From Chelatococcus sp. (GTDB taxonomy: Bacteria > Pseudomonadota > Alphaproteobacteria > Rhizobiales > Beijerinckiaceae), in the NCBI GenBank assembly GCA_003248805.1, contig QFQY01000110.1:1-7644 (forward strand): DNA of 7,644 bases, given 5' to 3'. Every line of letters begins with the position of its first letter. The first letter of the stretch is position 1. Shown piece by piece: positions 1 to 5,323 of the stretch. The position numbers were made by a program, and so were the translations under genes. A model generated the notes under the pieces. That model searched no databases. It was not told where the DNA came from and saw only the letters and a program-made list of their open reading frames with translations.

Positions 1-153
1 AACGTCAGCGTCTCGAAGCCGAACAGCACGCTTCTCGACGCCAGCGCCCGGAATCTCCCGACCGTTCTGCGCGTGTCGCCGCACTACTACAATTCCGAGG
101 ATGAGATCGACCTGTTCGTGGACGCCTTGAACGACATCGTTGCAAGCGGTTGA
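1..153 (+). CDS. Class V aminotransferase / cysteine desulfurase-like protein, C-terminal end (5' truncated)
   Basis: The reading frame is open from the left edge and ends in TGA at 151-153, leaving 50 residues. The stretch LRVSPHYYNSEDEIDLFVDAL is what is expected at the C-terminus of fold-type I, class V PLP-dependent enzymes (SufS/CsdA-like cysteine desulfurases and their relatives), where an R-x-SPHYYN-x-x-EID motif precedes the last helix. The PLP lysine and catalytic cysteine would lie upstream, outside the window, so the exact reaction cannot be assigned. The gene converges on the Spy-like gene with only 23 bp between the stop codons. It probably belongs to the chromosomal or island flank rather than to the metal genes. 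The family is fairly sure; the specific function is not. Confidence 0.66.
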   Translation, partial: NVSVSKPNSTLLDASARNLPTVLRVSPHYYNSEDEIDLFVDALNDIVASG

Positions 154-176
154 CGCGGAGCTTGGTCGATCGACGG

Positions 177-758
177 TCAGTGCTTGGGCGCACCGTGGCC
201 GCCATGCCCTGACTCCGGCATCGGCGCGATTCGATTGCCGCCATAGCCGCGCAGGTGATCGTATCGCGCGATCTGCTCCGCCGACATCACCGCCGCAGTC
301 TCGATATGGGCGACGAGATGGACCGCCCTCAGGGCTCCCTGCCTGACGCCGATCCGTTCCGTCAGCGCCTTGAGGCGCTGCGCGTCGATCTTGCGGGCGG
401 CGAAGCCTGCGTCCAGTTCGCGTTCGAGGCCCAGAAGCTCTCCGCCAACCGCCTTCGCCTCGACGTTCATCCGCGCCTTGATCGACTCCAACGCTTGTCG
501 CTGACGGCTTGACAGGCTGAGCAGGTCCGCAAGCTCGAGCGCGTGCATCGGCCCGGGATAGCGGTTGAGTTCGGCTGCCTTGGCGAGGCCCATGCCGCGG
601 CCTTGCGCGAGATCGTCGAACTCCTTGGGCGACAGCGCCTTGATCGCCCGGCTCTGCTCGCCGGCATAGGAGCTGTGCGTCTGCCCCCATGCCGGCGCGG
701 CCGACGCGAGGCCTGCCGAGATCAAAACGAGTATGGTGGTCAAGGCGAGGCGGCTCAT
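177..758 (-). CDS. Spy/CpxP-like periplasmic protein, putative heavy-metal sensor/chaperone
   Basis: A 193-residue exported protein. Residues 1-25 form a signal peptide (MSRLALTTILVLISAG, then ASAAPAWG), with cleavage likely near residue 25. The mature part is almost all helical and contains GRGMGLAKAAELNRYPGPMHALELAD (given as positions 53-78), SLSSRQRQALESIKARM and, near the C-terminus, MSAEQIARYDHLRGYGG. These resemble the LTxxQ-type helical hairpins of the Spy/CpxP/CnrX-like periplasmic fold. The tail (185-193) has three histidines (SGHGGHGAPKH). The start at 758 is chosen over an in-frame one at 800 because AAGGAG sits just upstream of it and the signal peptide begins there. It is the last gene of the leftward cluster, 58 bp after the Crp/Fnr-like gene, and may have its own promoter. 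A role in periplasmic metal sensing or protein protection is inferred from family and context. Confidence 0.75.
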   Translation of the reverse strand: MSRLALTTILVLISAGLASAAPAWGQTHSSYAGEQSRAIKALSPKEFDDLAQGRGMGLAKAAELNRYPGPMHALELADLLSLSSRQRQALESIKARMNVEAKAVGGELLGLERELDAGFAARKIDAQRLKALTERIGVRQGALRAVHLVAHIETAAVMSAEQIARYDHLRGYGGNRIAPMPESGHGGHGAPKH

Positions 759-803
759 CGGGGTTCTCCTTCGCGCCCAACCTGCCGGAGATCGTGACAT
801 CGC

Positions 804-823
804 GACATGATCGAGATCATGTC
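804..823. promoter_or_regulatory. 20-bp palindrome resembling a Crp/Fnr-family box (ATGAT-N4-ATCAT)
   Basis: GACATGATC, then GA, then GATCATGTC: perfect 9-bp arms around a 2-bp centre. The core at 807-820 reads ATGAT-CGAG-ATCAT, close to the TTGAT-N4-ATCAA half-site arrangement bound by Fnr-type regulators. It overlaps the stop codon of the Crp/Fnr-like gene (817-819) and lies about 46 bp upstream of the Spy-like start codon. That position suits control of the Spy-like gene by the neighbouring regulator. No T-tract follows on the minus strand, so a terminator is unlikely. The palindrome is directly visible; the binding protein is inferred. Confidence 0.5.
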
Positions 824-1389
824 AGGACAATGTGGCCGGTCTTCCGTGAAATCGTCCCCTGCGCCTCAAGTCGGGCCAGCGTCCGGTAGAACGCCCCGGG
901 CGTCAGGCCAATCGCGACGGCGATGTCCCGCAGCGAGCCGTCAAAGGCGATCGTGCGTCCGTCTTCGCTGGCTTCCGCGACGAGGAAGGCGATCACCCGC
1001 TCGCGCGCCGAGCGGATGTCGCGCACCGTCAACCGCGCGCGGAGCGTCATCACCTGCCGGGCGAGATCGGCCGTCAGGTCGAGCCGTGCGGTCGCATCAT
1101 CGCCCAGTAGCGCGAGGCTGGCGGCCTTGGGAAAGCACGCGACGACGGCTTCACTCAGGGCGATGGCGTCGCAATGGTAGCGCTCGGCGAAAAGTGAGGC
1201 CTCGGCGAAGCGCTCTTCCGGCCCAGCGGTGAACAGCGCCGTCTCACGGCCATCGCCGCCGAAGCGCACGAGCCTGACGCGTCCCGTGCGCACCATAAAG
1301 AAGCCGCGCGTTTCGTCCCCGGCCGCAAACAGCGTCTCGCCTGCGGCGAGATGTCGGATAATAGGAACGATTTCCGATAGCGGGCCCAT
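817..1389 (-). CDS. Crp/Fnr-family transcriptional regulator (short form)
   Basis: 190 residues from the ATG at 1389; a TTG at 1395 would add two. The N-terminal half is a cyclic-nucleotide-binding-type beta roll (LAAGETLFAAGDETRGFFMV, then GRVRLVRFGGDGRE, then RFAEASLFAERYHCDA). A long dimerisation helix follows (about residues 100-138, ARQVMTLRARLTVRDIRSAR), then a winged HTH (SLRDIAVAIGLTPGAFYRTL, near 152-172) ending GTISRKTGHIVLT. There is no N-terminal cysteine cluster, so it is not an oxygen-sensing [4Fe-4S] Fnr; only two cysteines are present (YHC and VAC). The recognition helix has Gly and Tyr where Fnr has the base-contacting Glu and Ser, while the final Arg is kept. The gene starts 11 bp after the MFS stop, suggesting translational coupling. 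The ligand is unknown. It may regulate the Spy-like gene and itself through the palindrome at 804-823. Confidence 0.85.
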   Translation of the reverse strand: MGPLSEIVPIIRHLAAGETLFAAGDETRGFFMVRTGRVRLVRFGGDGRETALFTAGPEERFAEASLFAERYHCDAIALSEAVVACFPKAASLALLGDDATARLDLTADLARQVMTLRARLTVRDIRSARERVIAFLVAEASEDGRTIAFDGSLRDIAVAIGLTPGAFYRTLARLEAQGTISRKTGHIVLT

Positions 1390-1400
1390 GCTCAAGCCGC

Positions 1401-2708
1401 TCAGCCGCGCGTCGGCCAGGCAAGATGATTTCGGTCGATCACGAAGGCATGCCGATGCCGCCTGCCCGCACCCGCCAGATGCGGATGGTCGGCTTCGAGG
1501 CCGGGATGCTCGTGTTCGATCTCGTCGGGATCCCCCGCCGGCCAGACACGCAAGGCGATCGCCAGCGCCAGCCCGGCGATGATCGCCATCGCCACGAATG
1601 TCGCGGGCAAGCCGATCGTCGCGCCCAGCCAGCCCGCCGCCGGGTAGGTTATCAGCCAGCAGGCATGCGAGAGGGCGAATTGGGCGGCGAACAGCGCCGG
1701 CCGATCCTCCGGATGGGCAGAGCGCCGCAAAAGGCGACCCGACGGCGTCTGGGTCAGGCTGTAGGAGAAGCCGAGCGCGAACCAGAGCGGCAGCAGGACG
1801 GAAAAGCCGGGAACCAGCGTGCCCAGCATCAATAGGACCGGAAGTGCAGCGCCGGCAATCAACATCAGCCTGCGGTCGTCGAGGCGGTCGAGCAGGCGCG
1901 GCAGCGCGAAGGCGGCCGTCATCGAGCCCGCGCCGAACATCGCCAGCGCGAGCGCGGTCGCCTGCTGCGTCAGGCCATAGGTCGCCTGAACCAGAACCAC
2001 CGTATTGACGATGACCATGGAGCCTGCCGCCGAGACGGCGAGGCTCAGCGCCAGCAGCCCGCGCAGCCGTGGCGTCGCGAGGTAAATCCGCAGGCCCCGC
2101 GTGGTGCGGTCGTAGACGCCACGCGGCTCGCCGGGCTTCGGGTTCGGCAGAATGACAGACACGACCAGCGCGGCCGAGGCGATGAAGCCGATGACCGTGC
2201 CGGCGAAGAGGTTGTGGAAGCTGATCACGGTCAGCAGCAGCGCCGCTAGCGCCGGGCTCAGCAGGCTCTCCAGATCGTAGGCCAGCCGCGAAAGCGAGAG
2301 TGCCCGGGTGTAGTCCTTCTCATCGGGCAGGATGTCGGGAATCGTCGCCTGGAAGGTCGGCGTGAAGGCGGCCGAGGCCGACTGCAGCACGAAGATCAGC
2401 ATATAGACCTGCCAGATCTCCGTGACGAAAGGCAGCAGCAGCGCCGCGGCCGCGCGAACGAGATCGAGCCCCACCAGCATGCTCCGGCGCGGCAGGCACT
2501 CAGCGAAGGCGGACGCGATCGGCGCGACGCCGACATAGGCGATCATCTTGATGGCCAGCGCTGTGCCGAGCACGATGCCCGCATTCGCACCCGCGAGATC
2601 ATACGCGAGAAGACCTAGCGCGACCGTCGCAAGGCCGGTGCCGACCAGCGCGATGACCTGCGCGAGAAAGAGGTGGCGATAGGTCCGGTTGGCGAGGATA
2701 GCCAGCAT
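1401..2708 (-). CDS. MFS metal exporter, NreB/NrsD-like, with His-rich C-terminal tail
   Basis: A 435-residue inner-membrane transporter of the major facilitator superfamily. Hydrophobic helices run through most of residues 12-388, with a central polar loop near 188-210 (NPKPGEPRGVYDRTTRG), consistent with two six-helix halves. After the last helix comes a cytosolic tail (about 391-435) with seven histidines: 399, 401, 408, 410, 418, 420 and 428, in pieces such as EHEHPG, DHPH and RRHRHAF. A His-rich tail on an MFS exporter next to a CsoR/RcnR-type repressor is the arrangement of the nickel exporters NreB (Achromobacter nreAB) and NrsD (Synechocystis, controlled by InrS). Nickel, or cobalt, export is therefore the likely role. 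The gene begins 10 bp after the sensor stop, so the two are co-transcribed. Only a weak Shine-Dalgarno (AGGG) is seen. Substrate is inferred, not shown. Confidence 0.82.
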   Translation of the reverse strand: MLAILANRTYRHLFLAQVIALVGTGLATVALGLLAYDLAGANAGIVLGTALAIKMIAYVGVAPIASAFAECLPRRSMLVGLDLVRAAAALLLPFVTEIWQVYMLIFVLQSASAAFTPTFQATIPDILPDEKDYTRALSLSRLAYDLESLLSPALAALLLTVISFHNLFAGTVIGFIASAALVVSVILPNPKPGEPRGVYDRTTRGLRIYLATPRLRGLLALSLAVSAAGSMVIVNTVVLVQATYGLTQQATALALAMFGAGSMTAAFALPRLLDRLDDRRLMLIAGAALPVLLMLGTLVPGFSVLLPLWFALGFSYSLTQTPSGRLLRRSAHPEDRPALFAAQFALSHACWLITYPAAGWLGATIGLPATFVAMAIIAGLALAIALRVWPAGDPDEIEHEHPGLEADHPHLAGAGRRHRHAFVIDRNHLAWPTRG

Positions 2709-2718
2709 GGGGTGGGCC

Positions 2719-2997
2719 CTAAAGGTATTTCGCGATGGCCTTGAAGGCGTCGACCACCTCGCGCTGCTTATGCGGCAAGGGCCCGACGACTTCGTCGAGG
2801 CAGTGGTCGAGATGGTCCTGGATCAGGGTCTTCTTGGCCTGCCCGATCGCGCTCTCCACAGCCTGCAATTGCTGGGCGATGTCGAGGCAGGAACGACCGG
2901 CCTCGATCATCTCGATAACCTTGCGCAGGTGCCCGTCGGCCCGCTTCAGCCGCTTGACGATGGCGGGATGGGTCGCGTGGAGATGGCTCTCGGACAT
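2719..2997 (-). CDS. CsoR/RcnR-family metal-sensing repressor with nickel-sensor-like ligand spacing
   Basis: A 92-residue all-helical DUF156-type repressor. Hallmarks are HPAIVKRLKRADGHLRKVIEMIE at residues 10-32, SCLDIAQQLQAVESAI at 36-51 and KKTLIQDHLDHC at 55-66. Candidate ligands are H5, C37, H62 and C66, with intervals of 32, 25 and 4 residues. The same intervals occur in RcnR (H3-C35-H60-H64) and, as recalled, in the nickel sensor InrS (H21-C53-H78-C82); the last ligand being Cys favours InrS. H7, H10 and H65 are further candidates. Family members bind DNA as apo-tetramers and release it on metal binding. It is the first gene of the leftward cluster, just before the MFS exporter, and is probably autoregulated through the inverted repeat at 3006-3026. 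DmeR/FrmR-type relatives are alternatives, but the H-C-H-C set favours nickel or cobalt over formaldehyde or copper. Confidence 0.9.
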   Translation of the reverse strand: MSESHLHATHPAIVKRLKRADGHLRKVIEMIEAGRSCLDIAQQLQAVESAIGQAKKTLIQDHLDHCLDEVVGPLPHKQREVVDAFKAIAKYL

Positions 2998-3005
2998 GGC
3001 TTTCC

Positions 3006-3026
3006 GTATCCTCCTGGGTAGGATAC
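3006..3026. promoter_or_regulatory. Candidate CsoR/RcnR-type operator in the divergent spacer
   Basis: Perfect 7-bp inverted repeat GTATCCT-N7-AGGATAC. The GTAT...ATAC ends around C/G runs (minus strand GTATCC, TACCC, AGGAGG, ATAC) match the general look of CsoR-family operators, which are pseudo-palindromes with a GC-rich centre. It lies 9 bp upstream of the sensor start codon and contains that gene's AGGAGG Shine-Dalgarno (complement at 3010-3015, about 12 nt from the ATG). On the minus strand TTGACG (3026-3031) abuts it with a 17-bp spacer before TACGGA, so it could also sit inside a promoter. It is well placed to control both the sensor-exporter cluster and the divergent His-rich/HupE operon. 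Binding is inferred. Confidence 0.55.
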
Positions 3027-3035
3027 GTCAATGCG

Positions 3036-3045
3036 GTCACGTGAC
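3036..3045. repeat. 10-bp perfect palindrome GTCACGTGAC in the divergent spacer
   Basis: Self-complementary GTCACGTGAC near the middle of the 107-bp spacer between the metal sensor (-) and the His-rich protein gene (+). It is ten bases from the CsoR-type repeat. It could be a second regulator-binding site, but a palindrome of this length can occur by chance in GC-rich DNA. Confidence 0.3.
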
Positions 3046-3070
3046 TCGTCGTTCGTCGTCTCCGGTCAAA

Positions 3071-3098
3071 TTGTCGTCAAGAAGAAGGGCTCTACGCT
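3071..3098 (+). promoter_or_regulatory. Weak sigma70-like promoter candidate for the His-rich/HupE operon
   Basis: TTGTCG (3071-3076) and TACGCT (3093-3098) are separated by 16 bp. Transcription would start close to the ATG at 3105, giving a nearly leaderless message. This agrees with the lack of a well-spaced Shine-Dalgarno before that ATG: the only purine run, AGAAGGG, is about 15 nt away. Both hexamers are weak matches, so this is a tentative call. Confidence 0.25.
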
Positions 3099-3104
3099 CT
3101 GCCC

Positions 3105-3491
3105 ATGTCGCGCCGCCGCCTTCGAGCCGGGTTCAGCCTCGTCATCGCCCTCGCGATGGCGCTCTGCATGACGCTCTCGGCTGCGCACGTCTCTGCCGGG
3201 CACAACGCCTACGCCATCGCGCAGGCCGAGGTCTTACGGCATGCGGAACTCGCCGCTTCGATCGCCGAGCACGGCCATGCCCATGAAGAGGGCGAGCCCG
3301 ACGAGCGCTTGCCAGGCCATGTCCATGGGCACAATACCGCCGACCATGTCCACGAGACGGCGGATGTCGTCGGCCTGATCCAGCTCGGCACGCCGCGCTT
3401 CGTGCGGACCCCGATCCGGCACGAGCATCGGCGATCCGCCTCGGAGCGACCCGGCGGTCTGGAACGCCCGCCTCGATCCGCCGTCGCCTGA
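3105..3491 (+). CDS. Small exported His-rich protein, putative periplasmic metal-binding protein
   Basis: 128 residues. Residues 1-31 form a signal peptide: basic MSRRRLRAG, hydrophobic FSLVIALAMALCMTLSA, then a likely cut after AHVSA. The mature protein has 13 histidines in all, concentrated at 56-60 (HGHAH) and 72-83 (HVHGHNTADHVH), separated by an acidic EEGEPDERLPG. The C-terminal third is basic and Pro-rich (GGLERPPRSAVA) with no recognisable domain. I recognise no named family; similar short His-rich exported proteins accompany nickel/cobalt/zinc genes in alphaproteobacteria. It is the first gene of a rightward set, 51 bp before the HupE-like gene, and divergent from the metal sensor, so periplasmic metal buffering or delivery to the HupE-like protein is a reasonable inference. 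The start is set by the signal peptide; the ribosome binding site is poor. Confidence 0.7.
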   Translation: MSRRRLRAGFSLVIALAMALCMTLSAAHVSAGHNAYAIAQAEVLRHAELAASIAEHGHAHEEGEPDERLPGHVHGHNTADHVHETADVVGLIQLGTPRFVRTPIRHEHRRSASERPGGLERPPRSAVA

Positions 3492-3542
3492 ACTCAGCGC
3501 CGCGCTCGCGGCAGCCTTCAACGACGAACCATCGGATCAGTC

Positions 3543-4277
3543 ATGCAACCACCTTCCACCGGAGGGCGGCGCCTGCTGCGACAAGCAGCCTTGCGCCTGC
3601 TCCTTTCCCTCGTACTGGCGATCGTCCTGGTTATGCCGGGCATCGATGCGGCGCTGGCCCACGCCGTAGCCGAGGGCGACAAGGGCTACATCAAGGAGAT
3701 CACGGGGGTGAACCTGCTCCCGTTCGTCTATCTCGGCGCCAAGCACATGGTGACGGGCTACGACCACATCCTGTTCCTGTTCGGGGTGATCTTCTTCCTC
3801 TACCGCCTCAAGCACATCGCGCTCTATGTCAGCCTGTTCGCGATCGGCCACTCCACGACCATGCTGCTCGGCGTCTATTTCAACGTCGGGATCAACAGCT
3901 ACCTCATCGACGCCATCATCGGGCTGTCGGTCGTCTACAAGGCGCTCGACAACATGGGCGCCTACCAGCGCTGGCTTGGCTTCCAACCGAACACCAAGGC
4001 GGCGACGCTGATCTTCGGCCTGTTCCATGGTTTTGGTCTCTCGACCAAAATACTGGAATACCAGATCTCCCCGGACGGGCTCATCCCGAACCTGCTCGCC
4101 TTCAATGTCGGCGTCGAACTCGGCCAGCTCACGGCGCTCGGCATGATCCTGATCGTCATGGGCTACTGGCGGCGCACGGCCAGCTTCTGGCGTCATGCCT
4201 ACACCGCAAACGTCTGGATGCTCACCGCCGGCTTCGTGCTCGTCGGCTACCAGCTCACCGGCTATTTCGTTTCCTGA
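3543..4277 (+). CDS. HupE/UreJ_2-family integral membrane protein
   Basis: 244 residues. A hydrophobic N-terminal segment (about 16-38) ends in ALAHAVAEGDKGYI, suggesting a signal sequence or first helix. Several membrane helices follow, carrying the family's conserved motifs: HMVTGYDHILFLFGVIFFL (68-86), FAIGHSTTM (99-107), FGLFHGFGLSTKIL (158-171) and FNVGVELGQ (187-195). The recurring His and Asp/Glu in membrane motifs (H68, D74, H75, H103, H162, E192) are candidate metal ligands. HupE/UreJ relatives are nickel or cobalt permeases linked to hydrogenase and urease. The UreJ_2 branch seen here is uncharacterised as far as I know and often sits in metal-resistance clusters next to the anchor protein that follows. 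Direction and substrate of transport cannot be read from sequence. An AT-rich hairpin lies in the coding region at 4031-4050. Confidence 0.85.
   Translation: MQPPSTGGRRLLRQAALRLLLSLVLAIVLVMPGIDAALAHAVAEGDKGYIKEITGVNLLPFVYLGAKHMVTGYDHILFLFGVIFFLYRLKHIALYVSLFAIGHSTTMLLGVYFNVGINSYLIDAIIGLSVVYKALDNMGAYQRWLGFQPNTKAATLIFGLFHGFGLSTKILEYQISPDGLIPNLLAFNVGVELGQLTALGMILIVMGYWRRTASFWRHAYTANVWMLTAGFVLVGYQLTGYFVS
4031..4050 (+). repeat. Intragenic 8-bp hairpin in the HupE-like gene
   Basis: TTTTGGTC, loop TCTC, GACCAAAA: a perfect 8-bp stem with a tetraloop in the codons for the conserved G-F-G-L-S-T-K-I motif. The codons used (GGT TTT GGT, AAA ATA) are AT-ending and unlike the surrounding GC-ending codons. 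Confidence 0.5.
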
Positions 4278-4297
4278 ACCCCAAGGACACACGTCTC

Positions 4298-4978
4298 ATG
4301 TACAACACCGACATCCCGACCCGCGCCGAACTGCCGACTAACGCCCAGCTTCTGCGCTCGACCGCCATCGCCATCGTCGCGGCGGCCGGCATCCTCGTGA
4401 CCATCGTGCTGCCCGCCGAATACGCGATCGACCCCACCGGCGTCGGCCGCATGCTCAGGCTGACCGAGATGGGCGAGATCAAGACCCAGCTCGCAGCCGA
4501 AGCCGAGGCCGACCGCCTGAAGGACCTCTCCACGACGCCGATTCAACCGGCCCCCGCGACGCCGGCCCCGGACCAGCGCTCCGGCCTGCTGACCACGCTG
4601 GCCGGGCTCCTCGTCTCGCCTGCGCAGGCCGGCGAACGGCTCGATCTCGCCCAGGCCGAGAAGACCGACGAGACCGTGATCACGCTCGATCCGACCAAGG
4701 GGACCGAATACAAGCTCACCATGGTCAAGGGCGCAAAGGTCACCTTCGAGTGGAGCGTCAAGGACGGCGTCGTCAACTACGACATGCACGGCACGCCCGG
4801 CCCCGGCGCCAAGGAGAAGAGCTACAAGACCGGCCGCGCGGTAGCGGGCGATACCGGCGTGCTGACCGCCGAATTCGACGGCGGCCATGGCTGGTTCTGG
4901 CGCAACCGCGGCACGAAGCCGGTGACCATCATCCTGCGCACCAAAGGCGCCTATGCCGAGATCAAGCGCATGAGCTGA
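4298..4978 (+). CDS. 'Transmembrane anchor protein' family: one N-terminal helix plus a periplasmic beta domain
   Basis: 226 residues. A short N-terminal cytosolic part (MYNTDIPTRAELPTNAQLLR) is followed by one membrane helix (about 21-41), then EYAIDPTGVGRMLRLTEMGEIK, a family hallmark. A low-complexity Ala/Pro/Glu linker (64-95) and a second weakly hydrophobic stretch (96-111, ending SPAQAGE) lead to a beta-rich C-terminal domain (about 125-224) with GTEYKLTMVKGAKVTFEW, NYDMHG and GGHGWFWRNRGTKPVTIILRTKG. Databases usually call this family 'transmembrane anchor protein'; its biochemical role is unknown. The terminal domain's pattern (hydrophobic strands, then HGWFWRN-x-G-x-x-PVT) looks like a small beta sandwich, possibly GOLD-like. 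AAGGA stands 10 nt before the ATG. The gene follows the HupE-like gene by 20 bp and is surely co-transcribed, so a partner role with that transporter is inferred. Confidence 0.72.
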   Translation: MYNTDIPTRAELPTNAQLLRSTAIAIVAAAGILVTIVLPAEYAIDPTGVGRMLRLTEMGEIKTQLAAEAEADRLKDLSTTPIQPAPATPAPDQRSGLLTTLAGLLVSPAQAGERLDLAQAEKTDETVITLDPTKGTEYKLTMVKGAKVTFEWSVKDGVVNYDMHGTPGPGAKEKSYKTGRAVAGDTGVLTAEFDGGHGWFWRNRGTKPVTIILRTKGAYAEIKRMS

Positions 4979-4988
4979 CGAGGTTCCA

Positions 4989-5018
4989 GCCGGCCTGCGA
5001 GAACGCGGGTCGGCCGGC
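4989..5018. terminator. Possible bidirectional hairpin between convergent genes
   Basis: GCCGGCC (4989-4995) and GGCCGGC (5012-5018) form a perfect 7-bp GC stem with a 16-nt loop. A competing stem GCCTGC/GCAGGC (4993-4998 with 5017-5022) also exists. It lies in the 76-bp gap between the anchor gene (+) and the GDCCVxC gene (-), where termination is expected. There is no T-tract on either side, so intrinsic termination is uncertain. Confidence 0.3.
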
Positions 5019-5054
5019 AGGCGCGAACCGAAAACAGCTCGCTTGGGCGCAGAC

Positions 5055-5318
5055 CTAAAATCCGTCCCCGGAGCCGGTTCGCGCCGCGATCCGAGGCGCA
5101 CAGCAGCCCGCCGCTGACGGCTGTCCATCGCTGGCGGCCTGAATCGGCGGACAGGGCACGTCGCCATAAGAGCAGAACACGCAGCAATCGCCTTCAAGCG
5201 GTCGCAGCAGTACTCCGCAGCTCTTGCATTCGTAGAAAAACCAGCAGGCGTCCGTCGGCATCGTCTCAGTCGCCTGATGGGCGCAGCGAGGACAAGTCAG
5301 AGTCGATTCAAGCTGCAT
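5055..5318 (-). CDS. GDCCVxC-domain Cys-rich protein, second gene of the mer module
   Basis: 87 residues with eleven cysteines and no signal peptide. Motifs are CPRC (9-12), MPTDACWFFYECKSC (20-34), GDCCVFC (43-49) and YGDVPCPP (51-58), then a variable tail with GCC at 71-73. CPxC plus CxxC suggests a zinc-ribbon or rubredoxin-like knuckle, and GDCCVxC is the signature of a family whose relatives sometimes carry selenocysteine at a Cys position. Here all are Cys codons. The start at 5318 is chosen because the conserved family N-terminus (MQLESTLTCPRC) begins there; an upstream in-frame start at 5447 would run far into merT. It follows merT by 5 bp, so the two are co-transcribed. Cytosolic thiol binding or handing-on of Hg(II) after MerT uptake is plausible but unproven. 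Confidence 0.8.
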   Translation of the reverse strand: MQLESTLTCPRCAHQATETMPTDACWFFYECKSCGVLLRPLEGDCCVFCSYGDVPCPPIQAASDGQPSAAGCCAPRIAARTGSGDGF

Positions 5319-5323
5319 GAGGA

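Noticed and set aside
154..176. Terminator between the aminotransferase and Spy-like genes
   Set aside because: Only 23 bp with a 10-bp palindrome (GTCGATCGAC, 165-174) and no T-tract; too little to call.
1226..1395. Oxygen-sensing Fnr with an Fe-S cluster
   Set aside because: The Crp/Fnr-like protein lacks the N-terminal cysteine set; its two cysteines are isolated within the beta roll.
2998..3104. NiCo (czcD) or cobalamin riboswitch upstream of the metal genes
   Set aside because: The spacer is only 107 bp and shared by two divergent genes; none of the expected multi-helix core sequence is seen.
3400..3542. Frameshift joining the His-rich protein to the HupE-like protein
   Set aside because: The His-rich frame ends with a plausible C-terminus, and the HupE-like protein has its own hydrophobic N-terminal segment; the 51-bp gap is ordinary.
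3537..4292. Long open frame (251 codons) antisense to the HupE-like gene
   Set aside because: Its product is Asp/Glu/Val/Arg-rich without motif or membrane segment, and the opposite strand has an unmistakable HupE/UreJ_2 protein with good signals. It is a by-product of high GC content.
4262..5197. 311-codon open frame antisense to the anchor gene
   Set aside because: It spans a convergent intergenic gap and overlaps the GDCCVxC gene in another frame; the composition is Gly/Arg/Ala-rich and resembles no family.
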